Notes under the pieces: model-generated
Told to the model about the DNA's origin: nothing
Seen by the model: the letters and a program-made list of their open reading frames with translations, nothing else
Databases searched by the model: none
Translations under genes and position numbers: made by a program
Part shown: positions 27,117 to 38,860 of the stretch, one piece after another
Layout: every line of letters begins with the position of its first letter
How positions within the stretch are numbered: the first letter of the stretch is position 1
Assembly (NCBI GenBank): GCA_050185195.1
Contig: JBFWZQ010000005.1
Span: 1-64,000 of the forward strand
Length of the DNA: 64,000 nucleotides
From: CADEFQ01 sp050185195
GTDB taxonomy: Bacteria > Pseudomonadota > Gammaproteobacteria > Steroidobacterales > Steroidobacteraceae
Direction of reading: 5' to 3'

Positions 27117-28037
27117 ATGAACCTGATTTTCTTCTCTCGGCGTGAAGGACGCGCGCGGCACGTGAACCTCGCCCACCCGGTGACCCTGGGGGCGGTCGGT
27201 GCGCTCGCGCTCGGCGTGCTGGGCATCGCGTTCGTGCTCGGGCTCGAGCTCGGGCAGCGCTCCAGCAAGGCATTTTCGCGCGGCGACGCCACCCATTGGT
27301 CGCAGGTCGTGCAGACCCAGCAGGCCGAGATTGCCGAGATGAAACGCGCGTTGCAGGAGCGCATCGACGCGCTGTCGATGCGCATGGGCCAGGTCAACGG
27401 CCGCATGATCCGCATCGATGCGCTCGGCAAGCGCCTCGCCGAAATGGCTAACCTCGACTCGAGGGAATTCAATTTCGATGCCGTGCCGCCCGCGGGCGGC
27501 CCGGAAGACGGGGAGGGCGGCGTCGCCGCACAGATCCCCGATCTGACGAACATGCTCGATAGCCTCGAGGACCGGGTCGACCTGCGCGATGCGCAGCTTG
27601 CGGCGCTGGAGAACGTGCTGATCGCCCGCCAGTTGCGCGACCAGATCCACCCCGAAGGTCGCCCGGTGCGCCAGGGCTTCATCTCTTCCTACTTCGGCTC
27701 GCGGCAGGACCCGTTCACGGGGCATGGTGCGTTCCACAAGGGCATCGACTTCGCCTCGCAGGCGGGCTCCGACGTGGTCGCCGTCGCGGCGGGCGTCGTG
27801 ACATGGTCCGGGGAGCGCTCCGGCTACGGCAACCTCGTCGAGATCAACCACGGCAACGGTTTCGTGACCCGCTACGGCCACAACAGCCAGACGCTCGTCG
27901 CCGTGGGCGACACCGTGCAGCGCGGCGACACGATCGCGCAGGTCGGTTCCACGGGCCGCTCGACGGGCCCGCACGTGCATTTCGAAGTGCTGCGGCAGGG
28001 CCGGCAGGTCGACCCGCTCACCTTCATCGGGCGCTAA
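27117..28037 (+). CDS. M23 family metallopeptidase (LytM domain)
   Basis: This 306-aa protein has an N-terminal membrane segment (about 21-42), a coiled-coil region (about 60-105), a second helical segment, and a C-terminal LytM/M23 domain. Zinc ligands are His207 and Asp211 (HKGIDF) and His288 (HVHFE), with His286 as the partner, so it should be catalytically competent. Such enzymes cut peptide cross-links or act as regulators of cell-wall hydrolysis. It stands directly before secA, where enteric bacteria have secM. A C/G-rich hairpin follows its stop codon. Confidence 0.85.
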   Translation: MNLIFFSRREGRARHVNLAHPVTLGAVGALALGVLGIAFVLGLELGQRSSKAFSRGDATHWSQVVQTQQAEIAEMKRALQERIDALSMRMGQVNGRMIRIDALGKRLAEMANLDSREFNFDAVPPAGGPEDGEGGVAAQIPDLTNMLDSLEDRVDLRDAQLAALENVLIARQLRDQIHPEGRPVRQGFISSYFGSRQDPFTGHGAFHKGIDFASQAGSDVVAVAAGVVTWSGERSGYGNLVEINHGNGFVTRYGHNSQTLVAVGDTVQRGDTIAQVGSTGRSTGPHVHFEVLRQGRQVDPLTFIGR

Positions 28038-28038
28038 A

Positions 28039-28090
28039 CCCCCTCCCCCGGCCCCTCCCCCATTGAATGGGGGAGGGACCGGGGTGGGGG
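28039..28090. repeat. C/G-rich palindrome after the M23 gene
   Basis: A 26-nt C-rich arm (28039-28064) and a G-rich arm (28065-28090) are almost fully complementary around a TTGAA-type loop. It sits 1 nt past the M23 stop. There is no T run, so it is not a clean intrinsic terminator. An 11-nt piece (TCCCCCACCCC) is shared with the P12 region of rnpB in this window. Confidence 0.75.
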
Positions 28091-28149
28091 AATCATTTCC
28101 GCCGCGCCGCGTCTATCCGTACAATGTTCGGCCTTTGACCCTCAGGGTG

Positions 28150-28181
28150 AACCCAACTCCCTGACAGGGTTATATTTTTTT
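28150..28181 (+). promoter_or_regulatory. Hairpin plus T run in the secA leader
   Basis: AACCC (28150-28154) can pair with GGGTT (28167-28171); an alternative stem is CCCT/AGGG within it. A T-rich run (28175-28181) follows immediately, then the AAGGA ribosome-binding site (28183-28187) of secA. The layout resembles an attenuator. A possible -10 element TACAAT lies at 28120-28125 without a good -35. Confidence 0.4.
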
Positions 28182-28193
28182 CAAGGACACCCC

Positions 28194-30982
<2,789 letters not shown>

Positions 30983-30986
<4 letters not shown>

Positions 30987-32818
30987 CGCGCACCCGGGTC
31001 GTGGCGGCAGCGCTCTTCGACGCCGAGGGGCGCGTACTGCTCGCCGACCGGCCGCCCGGCAAGCACATGGCCGGCCGCTGGGAGTTTCCGGGCGGCAAGG
31101 TCGGGGCCACGGAGAGCGAACGGGCGGCCCTCGACCGCGAACTCGCCGAGGAACTCGGCATCACCGTGCAGGCGGCGCGGCCGTTCATGACGGTGTCGCA
31201 CGACTACGTAGATCGCCGTATCGACCTGTCACTGTGGCTGGTTGAATCTTGGAGCGGTGAACTGCGTCCGCTCGACGGCCAGCGCCTCGCCTGGGTAGCT
31301 CCTGGTGAACTGCCCAGGTGGGATGTCCTCGAAGCCGACGAACCATTCGTGCGCGCGCTGCGCGCTCTTCCAGGGAACACGATGACACAGCCCCAGACGA
31401 TCGATGTTTGCAATCCCCGCACTGGCGAGGTGGATTTTCAGTTCACGGCGACCGCCCCTGCCGAAGTCGTGCGCGTGGCGGCGGCCTTGCGTGCGCAGCA
31501 GCCTGCGTGGCGTGACGCAGGCTTGCCGCATCGAATCGCCGTCCTGCAGGACTTCAAGGCAGAACTCCTCGCCCGAAAGGACGAGATCGCCGACGCACTC
31601 ACGCGCGACACCGGTCGACACCTGCTGTCGGCAGGCGAGGCATTGTGGGTGCCGGGTGTGATCGACCGCTGGTGCAACGAGGCACCAGGCCTCGGCGCGC
31701 AGCCCGGTGGGCGGTCGGCAAACATGCCGACGGTGGACTACGACTACCAGCTCGTGCCGCACGCGCTCGTCGGCGCGATCAGCCCGTGGAATTTCCCGTT
31801 CCTGCTGTCCCTGATCGACGCGATCCCGGCGCTGCTAGCCGGCAGCGTCGTGTTGCTGAAGCCGAGCGAGGTGACGCCGCGCTGGATGGAGCCGGTGCGA
31901 CGTGCGATCGACGCAGTCCCCGAATTGGCCGCTGTGCTCGCGCTGACCCCGGGCGGCAAGGAAACGGGCGAGGCGCTGGTCGCCGCCGTCGATGCCGTGT
32001 GCTTCACGGGCAGCGTGAAAACGGGTCGCCTGGTCGGCGCCAGTGCCGCGGCGCATTTCATCCCCGCGTTCCTCGAACTCGGCGGCAAGGACCCGGTGAT
32101 CGTCACGGCAAATGCCGACATCGAGCGCGCCACCGACGCCGTGCTGCGCGCCTCGATCACCGCGAGCGGGCAGGCCTGCCAGTCGATCGAACGCGTGTAT
32201 GTCGATCGGCGCATCCATGCCGCCTTCGTGGAACGGCTCACCGCCAAGGCGCGCGCCGTCGAGATCAACTGGCCCGACATCCATCGGGGTGTCGTGGGTC
32301 CGTTCATCTGGGCGGCGCAGGCGCGGGTGGTCGAGCAGCAGATTGCCGACGCCGTGGCGAAGGGCGCCAAAGTCCTCGCGGGCGGCACGGTCGAGCGGCA
32401 TGGCGGCCTGTGGCTGCGCCCGACGGTGCTGGTCGATGTCACGCACGACATGCAGGTGATCACCGAGGAGACTTTCGGGCCGCTGATGCCCGTCGTCGCC
32501 TTCGATACGATCGAGGAAGCGATCCGCCTCGCGAACGACTCCATCTACGGCCTGTCGGCCGCAGTGATTGCCGGCTCGATGGAAGAGGCAGAAGCCATCG
32601 GGCGGCAGCTCGATGTGGGCGCCGTCAGCCTGAATGACTGCTCGCTCACCGTCATGGTGTTCGAGGCCGAAAAGAACTCCTTCAAGCTCTCGGGGCTCGG
32701 CGGCTCCCGGATGGGACCTGCCGGTTACCTGCGCTTTTTCCGCACCAAGGCGATCCTGCGCCAGACGGGTGCGGCTGCGACGGTGGCCATGCTGCAGGAG
32801 GAAAACGCGGCACGCTGA
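30983..32818 (+). CDS. MutT-type Nudix hydrolase fused in frame to aldehyde dehydrogenase
   Basis: One uninterrupted 611-aa frame carries two complete enzymes. Residues 1-133 are a MutT-like 8-oxo-dGTP diphosphatase with a perfect Nudix box at 38-60 (Gly38, Glu44, Arg52, Glu53, Glu56, Glu57, Gly59). Residues 134-611 are an NAD(P)-dependent aldehyde dehydrogenase with AISPWNFPF, Glu365 in LELGGKDP, and catalytic Cys399 in SGQACQS. GTG 30983 overlaps the secA stop, the position of mutT in related genomes. There is no stop between the modules; an ATG at 31382 with AGGGAA upstream could also start the dehydrogenase alone. At this locus pseudomonads have a MutT fused to a ThiE-like domain. The aldehyde substrate is unknown. 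Confidence 0.8.
31382..31384 (+). promoter_or_regulatory. Possible internal translation start of the aldehyde dehydrogenase
   Basis: The ATG at 31382 opens MTQPQTIDVCNPRTG, a natural-looking start for a free-standing aldehyde dehydrogenase of 478 aa. A moderate AGGGAA lies a few bases upstream. If used, the locus would make both a fusion and a separate dehydrogenase. Nothing in the sequence stops ribosomes that began at 30983. Confidence 0.4.
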
Positions 32819-32875
32819 GGGGAACCGCGCGGGAATGCGCGATACAATGCCGCCACTCCATCCGACAGGTTTGCC

Positions 32876-33262
32876 ATGGCCAACGATCCGAATCTGCCCG
32901 ACATCCAGCTCGACGCGAGCGGCCTCTACCGCGAGGAAGTGTTCACCGACCGCAAGGCCGGCACCCTGCGCCGCCTCGTGCCGGTCACCGTGGACGGCAA
33001 CGACGACGGTTCCCGTGAAGTGCTCTATTCCGGCCAGACCCAGTTGCTGACGCCGGGTGGCGTGTTGCCACTCATGTTCGAGATCGACGCGAAGACGCTG
33101 CCGGACGCACTCGCGAAGTTTGCTGATTCGGTCAAGGTCGCGCTCGAGCAGGCGATTGACGAAGCGCGCGAGTACCGGCGCGAAGCCGCCTCGCGCATCG
33201 TCGTGCCGGAGGCCGGTGGCCTCGGCCCGATGGGACCGGGCAGCAAGCTCAAGATGCCGTAG
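32876..33262 (+). CDS. Conserved hypothetical protein, 128 aa
   Basis: I do not recognise this protein. It is soluble and acidic, has no signal peptide or membrane segment, begins MANDPNLPDIQLDASGLYREEVFTDRKAGTLRRLVPV and ends in a Gly/Pro/Met-rich tail (GGLGPMGPGSKLKMP). The middle has a long amphipathic helix (PDALAKFADSVKVALEQAIDEAREYRREAASR). A TACAAT -10-like element lies at 32843-32848. Codon use resembles its neighbours, which supports a real gene. Its 3' end abuts the palindrome that carries the IS256 remnant. Confidence 0.75.
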   Translation: MANDPNLPDIQLDASGLYREEVFTDRKAGTLRRLVPVTVDGNDDGSREVLYSGQTQLLTPGGVLPLMFEIDAKTLPDALAKFADSVKVALEQAIDEAREYRREAASRIVVPEAGGLGPMGPGSKLKMP

Positions 33263-33352
33263 TGCCGGGGCTACGGGCTACGGGCAAGAGACGCGGGTCG
33301 CGTGCGCTGAGTTCCCTTGCTGGTCGCTGAATTCATCGGCGACTGCGGAGGG

Positions 33353-34112
33353 GAGTGTCAGGATTTCTGTGTGTGAGGCGTTCCTGCGACGTGTCCACGT
33401 CGGCCCATATTGCTCTGCGGTGATTCATTGCCTCGCGCCTTGGTGATCTTGCGTAACTGCGCATGGATGCCCTCGATGGCATTGGTCGTGTAGATCACGC
33501 GCCGTACGGCCGGCGGGAAGGCGAAGAAGGGGTTGACGCGGTCCCAGGCGCGGCGCCAGCAGCCACCCCCGTCGGGAACTGGCAACCCGATGGACTTTGC
33601 TCGAAGGCCGCGAGCGCCGCGGCGGCCGCCTCGGCACTTGCGGCGGTATGAATCGGACGCAGGTCCGCGGCAAGTGCTTCGCCGATGCCTTTCAGCCCAT
33701 CGGCAACGGCAATCAGGATGCCGTGCACACCGCGGGACTTCACCCGCAGCGCATCGAAGAACACCACCGGATAGAGCGGCTCGAGGGGGAGGCCCAGCCA
33801 GGCGCTGACCCCGGTCGCGTACTGCCCGGCGAGAAATCGCTGGGTCTCTCGCGCCGTCATGCCGCGCGCGTACATCGCCACGATCTGGTCGTCAAAGCCC
33901 GTAAAGCGCTGCTCGAGCCGTTGCGGTGATTGCTCGCTCCCTCGGGCTTGTCCGCCCCGGGCGCGTCCCCCACGTGATGCGTCAGCCCGGCACCAAACAC
34001 CCGCTCGATCAGCGCCTTCTTGAAGGCCATCGACGCGGCGTTGACTGCCTCGGTGCTCGGCTTGCGCCGCCTTCGTCGTTCTTCTGCCTCACACGCAATA
34101 TCCCGGCAGGCC
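33353..34112 (-). mobile_element. Degenerate IS256-family insertion sequence
   Basis: The segment is about 760 bp against roughly 1.3 kb for an intact IS256-type element. Related ends are visible: GTCAGGATTTCTGTGTGTGAG near 33357 and a similar inverted sequence near 34087-34110 (both end GTGTGAGGC). Between them are transposase fragments on the minus strand. Internal deletions make it non-autonomous. No target-site duplication could be fixed because the flanks are themselves inverted repeats. Confidence 0.75.
33358..34110 (-). pseudogene. IS256-family transposase fragments
   Basis: Three pieces of a mutator-type transposase can be read in different frames: AFKKALIERVFGAGLTHHVGDAPGADKPEG near 34030, then RFTGFDDQIVAMYARGMTARETQRFLAGQYATGVSAWLGLPLEPLYPVVFFDALRVKSRGVHGILIAVADGLKGIGEAL on 33640-33930, then RVNPFFAFPPAVRRVIYTTNAIEGIHAQLRKITKARGN near 33440-33540. 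The DDE Asp regions (FDALRV, AVADGLKG) survive, but spans between and within them are deleted, and the C terminus is lost. It cannot encode an active enzyme. Confidence 0.85.
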
Positions 34113-34177
34113 AAAAAAACGCGACCAGCGACGGAACCCAGGGCGCGCAACCCGCGTCTCTTGCCCGTTGCACGACG

Positions 34178-36433
34178 CTACAGGTTTTCGTCGAAGAAAC
34201 GCTTCACCGTCAGGTAGGCGTGCGGCCCCATGTCCGCGTGCCTCAGGAGGCCGTGCTTGCCGCCCGGATAGGGCATCACCTCAAAGGGTTTGCGAAGCGC
34301 CTGCAGGCGCTCGATGAGTGTCGTGCTGTTCGTGAAGAGCACGTTGTCGTCGGCCATGCCGTGCATGATCAGCAGCGGCCCGCGCAAACCCGCGGCGTGT
34401 GCCAGCACGCTCGAGGACTCATAGCCGCCGGGGTTCTCCGCGGGCGTGCCCATGTAGCGCTCCGTATAGTGGGTGTCATAGAGGCGAAAGTCGGTGACCG
34501 GCGCCCCCGCGACTCCCGCGGCGAAATGCTCGGGTGCCTGCATCATCGACATCAGTGCCATGTAGCCGCCGTAGCTCCAGCCCCAGATGCCGATGCGTTG
34601 CGGGTCGACGAAGGGCAGGGTGCGCAGGTATTCGACGCCAGTCACCTGGTCTTCGACTTCGACGGAGCCGAGCCGATGGAAGGCCGCGCCATCGAACCGC
34701 ACGCCGCGAAACGCCGTGCCGCGGTTGTCCAGCGTGAACACCACATAACCCGACTGGGCGAGGTACTGCCGAAACGGATTGCCCCAGGCGTTGCGCACGC
34801 GGCCGAGGACGCTGGGGCCGCCGTACACGTCGATGATCACCGGGTAACGCCGGCCGGGCTGCATGTCCTTCGCCGGTGTCAGCTGGTAATGGAGTATCTG
34901 TCCGTCGCGCGCTGCGAGCGTGCCGAACCGTGATGGTTGGTGCGAGGCGAGGTAGGGCGCGTATGGGTGCGACGCGTCGAGCGCATTCGCGACGAGCGTC
35001 GCGCGCACGCTGCCGTCCAGGTTGCGCAGCGTGACCGCGGGCGGGTGCTCGCTGTCCGAGAACGTGTCGAGGTAGTAGCGGGCGTCGGGCGACATGCGCA
35101 CCGTGTGCCAGCCCGCCTCGCGCGTGACGCGGCGCGGCGCTTCCTGCCTGCGATACGAGGCCACGTAGAGCTGCCGCTCGATCGGCGAGGCCGCATTTGC
35201 CATGAACCAGACCAGCCCGCGCCGGCGGTCGATACCGCGGATCGCGCGCAGCGCATCGCCGCGATCCTCCCCCGCGACCATCCATTCGCCGCCTGTCACG
35301 GCATGGCGCAGTTTCCCGTCGGCATCGTAGAGGTACAGGTGGTGGTAGCCGGACCGGCTCGAGCCCCAAAGGAATTCGCCATCATCCGAGACGAACGTGA
35401 GTTCGTCGCAGATGTCGACCCAGGTGTCCGAGTGTTCCTCGAGGAGCGTGCGCGTCTCGCCGGTCGCGGCTTCGGCCTTCAACAAGGTGAGCGTCTTCTG
35501 GTCGCGGCTCTGGCGCTGCACGGCGAGGGCGGAGCCGTTCGGCAGCCACTTGACGCGGGCGAGGTAGATGTCGGGGCTCGCGCCGAGATCCACTCGCACC
35601 GCGGGTCCCCCGCCGACCTGCGCCACGAAGAGGCGCACGTCGGCATTGCGGGCGCCCGTTGCCGGATAGCGCTGCTTCACCACCTCGATGCCATCGGCAA
35701 GGATCTCGAAACGCTCGACTTCCGCCACCGGCGTTTCGTCGACGCGTGTGTACGCAATGTGCCGATCGTCGGGCGACCACCAATAGCCCGTATTGCGGTT
35801 CATCTCCTCCTGCGCGATGAATTCCGCGACGCCGTACGCAATGAGTCCGCCGCCATCATGCGTGATCGGGATCTCACGCCCACTCGACAGTTCCAGGGCG
35901 TAGAGATTCGAGTCGCGCACGAAACTGACATAGCGTCCGCGTGGCGAGAATTTCGCATCCGTTTCGTCGGCCGGCGTGCTGGTCAGGCGCCGGATGGCGC
36001 GCCCGGGCGCGGCGCCCGGTTCGTACAGGTACAGGTCGCCGCCGAATGGCACGAGGATGCGCCGGCCATCGACCGACAGGTCGTAGTCGAGGATGCCGCC
36101 GAGCGCGGAGGTGCGCTGCCGCTCGCGCCGCGCGGCTTCTTCGGCGGACAGCACTGCGCCCGGGGTGGCCAGCCGGTCGGAGTCGACGAGCAGGGTGTGA
36201 CGGTGGGTCGGGATGTCGTAGGCCCAGAGATCGTAGGTGTCTTTCGCGTTCTCCTTCGCCCGCAGGTAGGTGATGCGGCGGCCGTCCGGCGCGAACGACG
36301 CGCCACGCAGGGTCGGTCCCGAGAGGTCCGGTGCCGCAAACAACCGCTCGATCGTGAGGTCGGCCGGGAGGGCCGGCGTGGCGGCGAGCGACAGCACGAA
36401 TGCGACGAAGCGAGCGGTACGGGGTGCGGTCAT
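34178..36433 (-). CDS. Secreted S9 family dipeptidyl peptidase IV-like protease
   Basis: This 751-aa protein has a signal peptide (about 1-23, ending TPALPA), an N-terminal beta-propeller of DPP4 type (FIAQEEMNRNTGYWWSPD carries the EE pair that binds the substrate N terminus) and a C-terminal alpha/beta hydrolase. The catalytic triad is Ser620 (GWSYGG), Asp695 (ADDNV) and His727 (GKHG). It should remove X-Pro dipeptides in the periplasm or outside the cell. The ATG at 36433 fits the signal peptide; 36463 is an alternative. It is divergent from the prolyl oligopeptidase gene with a 57-bp gap. Confidence 0.9.
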   Translation of the reverse strand: MTAPRTARFVAFVLSLAATPALPADLTIERLFAAPDLSGPTLRGASFAPDGRRITYLRAKENAKDTYDLWAYDIPTHRHTLLVDSDRLATPGAVLSAEEAARRERQRTSALGGILDYDLSVDGRRILVPFGGDLYLYEPGAAPGRAIRRLTSTPADETDAKFSPRGRYVSFVRDSNLYALELSSGREIPITHDGGGLIAYGVAEFIAQEEMNRNTGYWWSPDDRHIAYTRVDETPVAEVERFEILADGIEVVKQRYPATGARNADVRLFVAQVGGGPAVRVDLGASPDIYLARVKWLPNGSALAVQRQSRDQKTLTLLKAEAATGETRTLLEEHSDTWVDICDELTFVSDDGEFLWGSSRSGYHHLYLYDADGKLRHAVTGGEWMVAGEDRGDALRAIRGIDRRRGLVWFMANAASPIERQLYVASYRRQEAPRRVTREAGWHTVRMSPDARYYLDTFSDSEHPPAVTLRNLDGSVRATLVANALDASHPYAPYLASHQPSRFGTLAARDGQILHYQLTPAKDMQPGRRYPVIIDVYGGPSVLGRVRNAWGNPFRQYLAQSGYVVFTLDNRGTAFRGVRFDGAAFHRLGSVEVEDQVTGVEYLRTLPFVDPQRIGIWGWSYGGYMALMSMMQAPEHFAAGVAGAPVTDFRLYDTHYTERYMGTPAENPGGYESSSVLAHAAGLRGPLLIMHGMADDNVLFTNSTTLIERLQALRKPFEVMPYPGGKHGLLRHADMGPHAYLTVKRFFDENL

Positions 36434-36490
36434 CGGATCGGTCCGTTTGTTAGACTGCCGCATCGGCAATCTTCGAGTGTAGGGAAGAAC

Positions 36491-38668
36491 ATGATCCGCA
36501 GCCAAGCCGCGCGCCCGCGCCTCGTGACGATCGCCCTCGCCGCCTGCACCGTGGCCCTGGCCGCCGGGGTGGTCGCCGCCGCGAAGCTCCGTTATCCGTC
36601 GGCGCCCCGGTCCGCGGTCGTCGACGACTATTTCGGCACGAAGGTCGCCGACCCCTATCGCGGCTTCGAGTCGCTCGCCTCGCCCGCCACGAAGAAGTGG
36701 GTGCAGGCGGAGAACGCGCTGGCACAGCCATGGCTCGAAGCGATTCCGCAGCGCGCCTGGCTCAAGGAGCGGCTCGCGAGACTCTGGAACTACGAACGCT
36801 TCGGCGTACCCCGCAAGGCCGGTGGGCGCTACTTCTTCACCCGCAACGACGGCACGCAGAACCAGGGCGTGCTGTACGTCGCCGATACGGCCGATTCCGC
36901 GGGTCGGGTGCTGTTCGATCCCAATGGCGCGAGCAAGGACGCGACGGTCGCGCTGGCGCGTTTCGAACCAAGCCCCGACGGCAAGCTGCTCGCCTATTCG
37001 CTGTCGGACGGCGGCACCGACTGGGAAATCTGGCGCTTTCGCCGCGTCGACGATGGCGCCGACCTGCCGGATGAACTGCGGCGCGTGAAGTTCTGGCAGG
37101 TGTCATGGGCGGCTGACGGGTCCGGCGTGTACTACAGCCGCTACCCCGCCCGCGCCGACGGCCATGGCGACGATGCCGGTCGCCCGGCCGTCTATTTCCA
37201 TCGGCTCGGGGAGCCGCAGGAGCGTGATGCGCTCGTCTATGCGGTCACCGATCATCCGTCGCGCGCGCCTTCCGCCGAAGTCACGGACGACGGCAAGCTG
37301 CTCGTCATCTCGATCTACGAGGACACGCGCCGCGATGGCGTCGTGCTGAAGGACATCTCGCAACCCGATGGCCGCGTCACGAAGCTGTTCACCGACTTCG
37401 ACGCGAACTACGTCTACCTCGGCAACGACGCGGACTCGCTCTATTTCACCACGACGGCGGGCGCGCCCAACTGGCGCGTGATCGCAGTGGATCGCGCGAC
37501 GCCGAGTGCCGCGGGCGCCCGCACGATCGTGCCGGCGGCGGCGGCCGCGATCGACTCGGCCGATATCGCGGGCGGCAGGGTGCTCGTGAGTTATGTCCAG
37601 GATGCACGCAACGTCGTGAAGCTGTTCGAGCGTGACGGCAAGCCGGTGGGCGACGTGCAGTTGCCCGGGTCCGGCTCGGCCGGCAATTTCGAGGCGAAGG
37701 GCAACGATAGCGAAGTCTTCTTCGCGTTCTCCGACTATCTCGCCCCGACGCGCATCCTGCGGCTCGACGCGGCCACCACTGCGGTCAGCGCGTTTCGCAC
37801 GCCGAGGATCGACGCGGATACCTCCCGCTATGTCACGGAGCAGGTCTTCTACCCCAGCAAGGACGGCACGAAAGTGCCGATGTCGATCACGCATCGGCGC
37901 GACATGCCGCGCGACGGCAATCAGCCGGTGCTGCTCTACGGCTATGGCGGTTTCAACATCTCACTGACGCCCGTTTTCCGGCCGACGGTGCTTGCCTGGC
38001 TCGAGATGGGTGGCGCCTATGCCGAGGCGAACCTGCGCGGCGGTGGCGAGTACGGCGAGGCCTGGCACGACGCGGGCACGCTGACGCACAAGCAGAACGT
38101 GTTCGATGACTTCATTGCGGCCGCCGAATACCTGATCCGCGAGAAGTACACCCGGCCTTCTCGGCTTGCGATCAACGGGCGCAGCAACGGCGGCCTGCTC
38201 GTCGGTGCGGTGATGCTGCAGCGGCCCGAGCTCTTCGGGGCGGCCCTGCCGGGCGTCGGCGTGCAGGACATGCTGCGTTACCAGCTCGCGAGCGCGAACG
38301 CGCGCCAGTGGTCGGGTGATTACGGCCTGAGCGAGAAGGCCGACCAGTTCAAGGCGCTCTACGCCTACTCGCCCGTGCACAACGTGAAGCGGGGCGTGTG
38401 TTATCCCGCGACGCTCGTGACGACCGCCGACCGGGACGACCGCGTGGTGCCCTGGCACAGCTACAAGTTTGCAGCGGCGCTGCAGGCCGCGCAGGGCTGC
38501 GCGAACCCGGTGCTGATCCGCATCGAGACGCGTGCCGGCCACGGGGCCGGCAAGCCGGTGTGGATGCAGATCGAGGATTTCGCGGACCAGTGGGCGTTTG
38601 CGGCGAAGGCGCTCGGTATGCAAGCGCCCGCGCCGGCCACCGGGGAGCTCAAGAATTCAGGCGGTTGA
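36491..38668 (+). CDS. Prolyl oligopeptidase family S9A serine peptidase
   Basis: This 725-aa enzyme has an N-terminal signal or anchor segment (about 11-30), a seven-bladed propeller and a C-terminal hydrolase domain. Ser565 lies in NGRSNGG, the catalytic Asp is in TADRDDRVVP (647-650), and His684 is in TRAGHGAGKP. S9A enzymes cut after proline in short peptides. AGGGAAGA precedes ATG 36491. The long open frame upstream is antisense to the DPP4 gene and is not part of it. Its last 12 nt overlap yacG tail-to-tail. Confidence 0.92.
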   Translation: MIRSQAARPRLVTIALAACTVALAAGVVAAAKLRYPSAPRSAVVDDYFGTKVADPYRGFESLASPATKKWVQAENALAQPWLEAIPQRAWLKERLARLWNYERFGVPRKAGGRYFFTRNDGTQNQGVLYVADTADSAGRVLFDPNGASKDATVALARFEPSPDGKLLAYSLSDGGTDWEIWRFRRVDDGADLPDELRRVKFWQVSWAADGSGVYYSRYPARADGHGDDAGRPAVYFHRLGEPQERDALVYAVTDHPSRAPSAEVTDDGKLLVISIYEDTRRDGVVLKDISQPDGRVTKLFTDFDANYVYLGNDADSLYFTTTAGAPNWRVIAVDRATPSAAGARTIVPAAAAAIDSADIAGGRVLVSYVQDARNVVKLFERDGKPVGDVQLPGSGSAGNFEAKGNDSEVFFAFSDYLAPTRILRLDAATTAVSAFRTPRIDADTSRYVTEQVFYPSKDGTKVPMSITHRRDMPRDGNQPVLLYGYGGFNISLTPVFRPTVLAWLEMGGAYAEANLRGGGEYGEAWHDAGTLTHKQNVFDDFIAAAEYLIREKYTRPSRLAINGRSNGGLLVGAVMLQRPELFGAALPGVGVQDMLRYQLASANARQWSGDYGLSEKADQFKALYAYSPVHNVKRGVCYPATLVTTADRDDRVVPWHSYKFAAALQAAQGCANPVLIRIETRAGHGAGKPVWMQIEDFADQWAFAAKALGMQAPAPATGELKNSGG

Positions 38669-38860
38669 CTCGCGGTCGCGCAGGTCCGTGGGCAGAGTGC
38701 CATCCGGCGTAGGCTCGACCGGATCGCCGGGAATCGCATGCTCTTCCGAGAGCCATGCGCCAAGATCGATGAGGCGGCAACGCTGGCTGCAGAACGGGCG
38801 ATACGGCGAGGCGTCCGACCACTCGGTCTCGCGCTGGCAGGTGGGGCAGGGAACTTTCAA
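38657..38860 (-). CDS. yacG: DNA gyrase inhibitor YacG
   Basis: This 67-aa zinc protein has the four YacG cysteines (CPTC near residues 5-8 and CSQRC near 24-28) and RLIDLGAWLSEEHAIPG. E. coli YacG binds GyrB and blocks DNA binding. No ATG precedes the motif; I chose TTG at 38860, which overlaps the zapD stop (TTGA) and suggests coupling. It follows zapD and coaE as in E. coli (coaE-zapD-yacG). Confidence 0.85.
   Translation of the reverse strand: MKVPCPTCQRETEWSDASPYRPFCSQRCRLIDLGAWLSEEHAIPGDPVEPTPDGTLPTDLRDRESTA

Larger units (their letters stand above)
33280..34168. repeat. 48-bp imperfect inverted repeat flanking the IS256 remnant
   Basis: Arms at 33280-33327 and 34121-34168 match in inverted orientation at 42 of 48 positions without gaps, including 19 perfect outer bases (ACGGGCAAGAGACGCGGGT). 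CGGGCNN heptamers extend outward on the left (33267-33286) and one on the right. The outer sequence resembles the ftsA-ftsZ hairpin (CGGGCAA followed by GAG[A/G]CGCG). I read it as a palindromic repeat whose loop was invaded by an IS; the arms could instead be part of the element. Confidence 0.75.

Noticed and set aside
34937..36490. Upstream extension of the prolyl oligopeptidase frame
   Set aside because: Antisense to the DPP4 gene; the signal-peptide start at 36491 has a ribosome-binding site.
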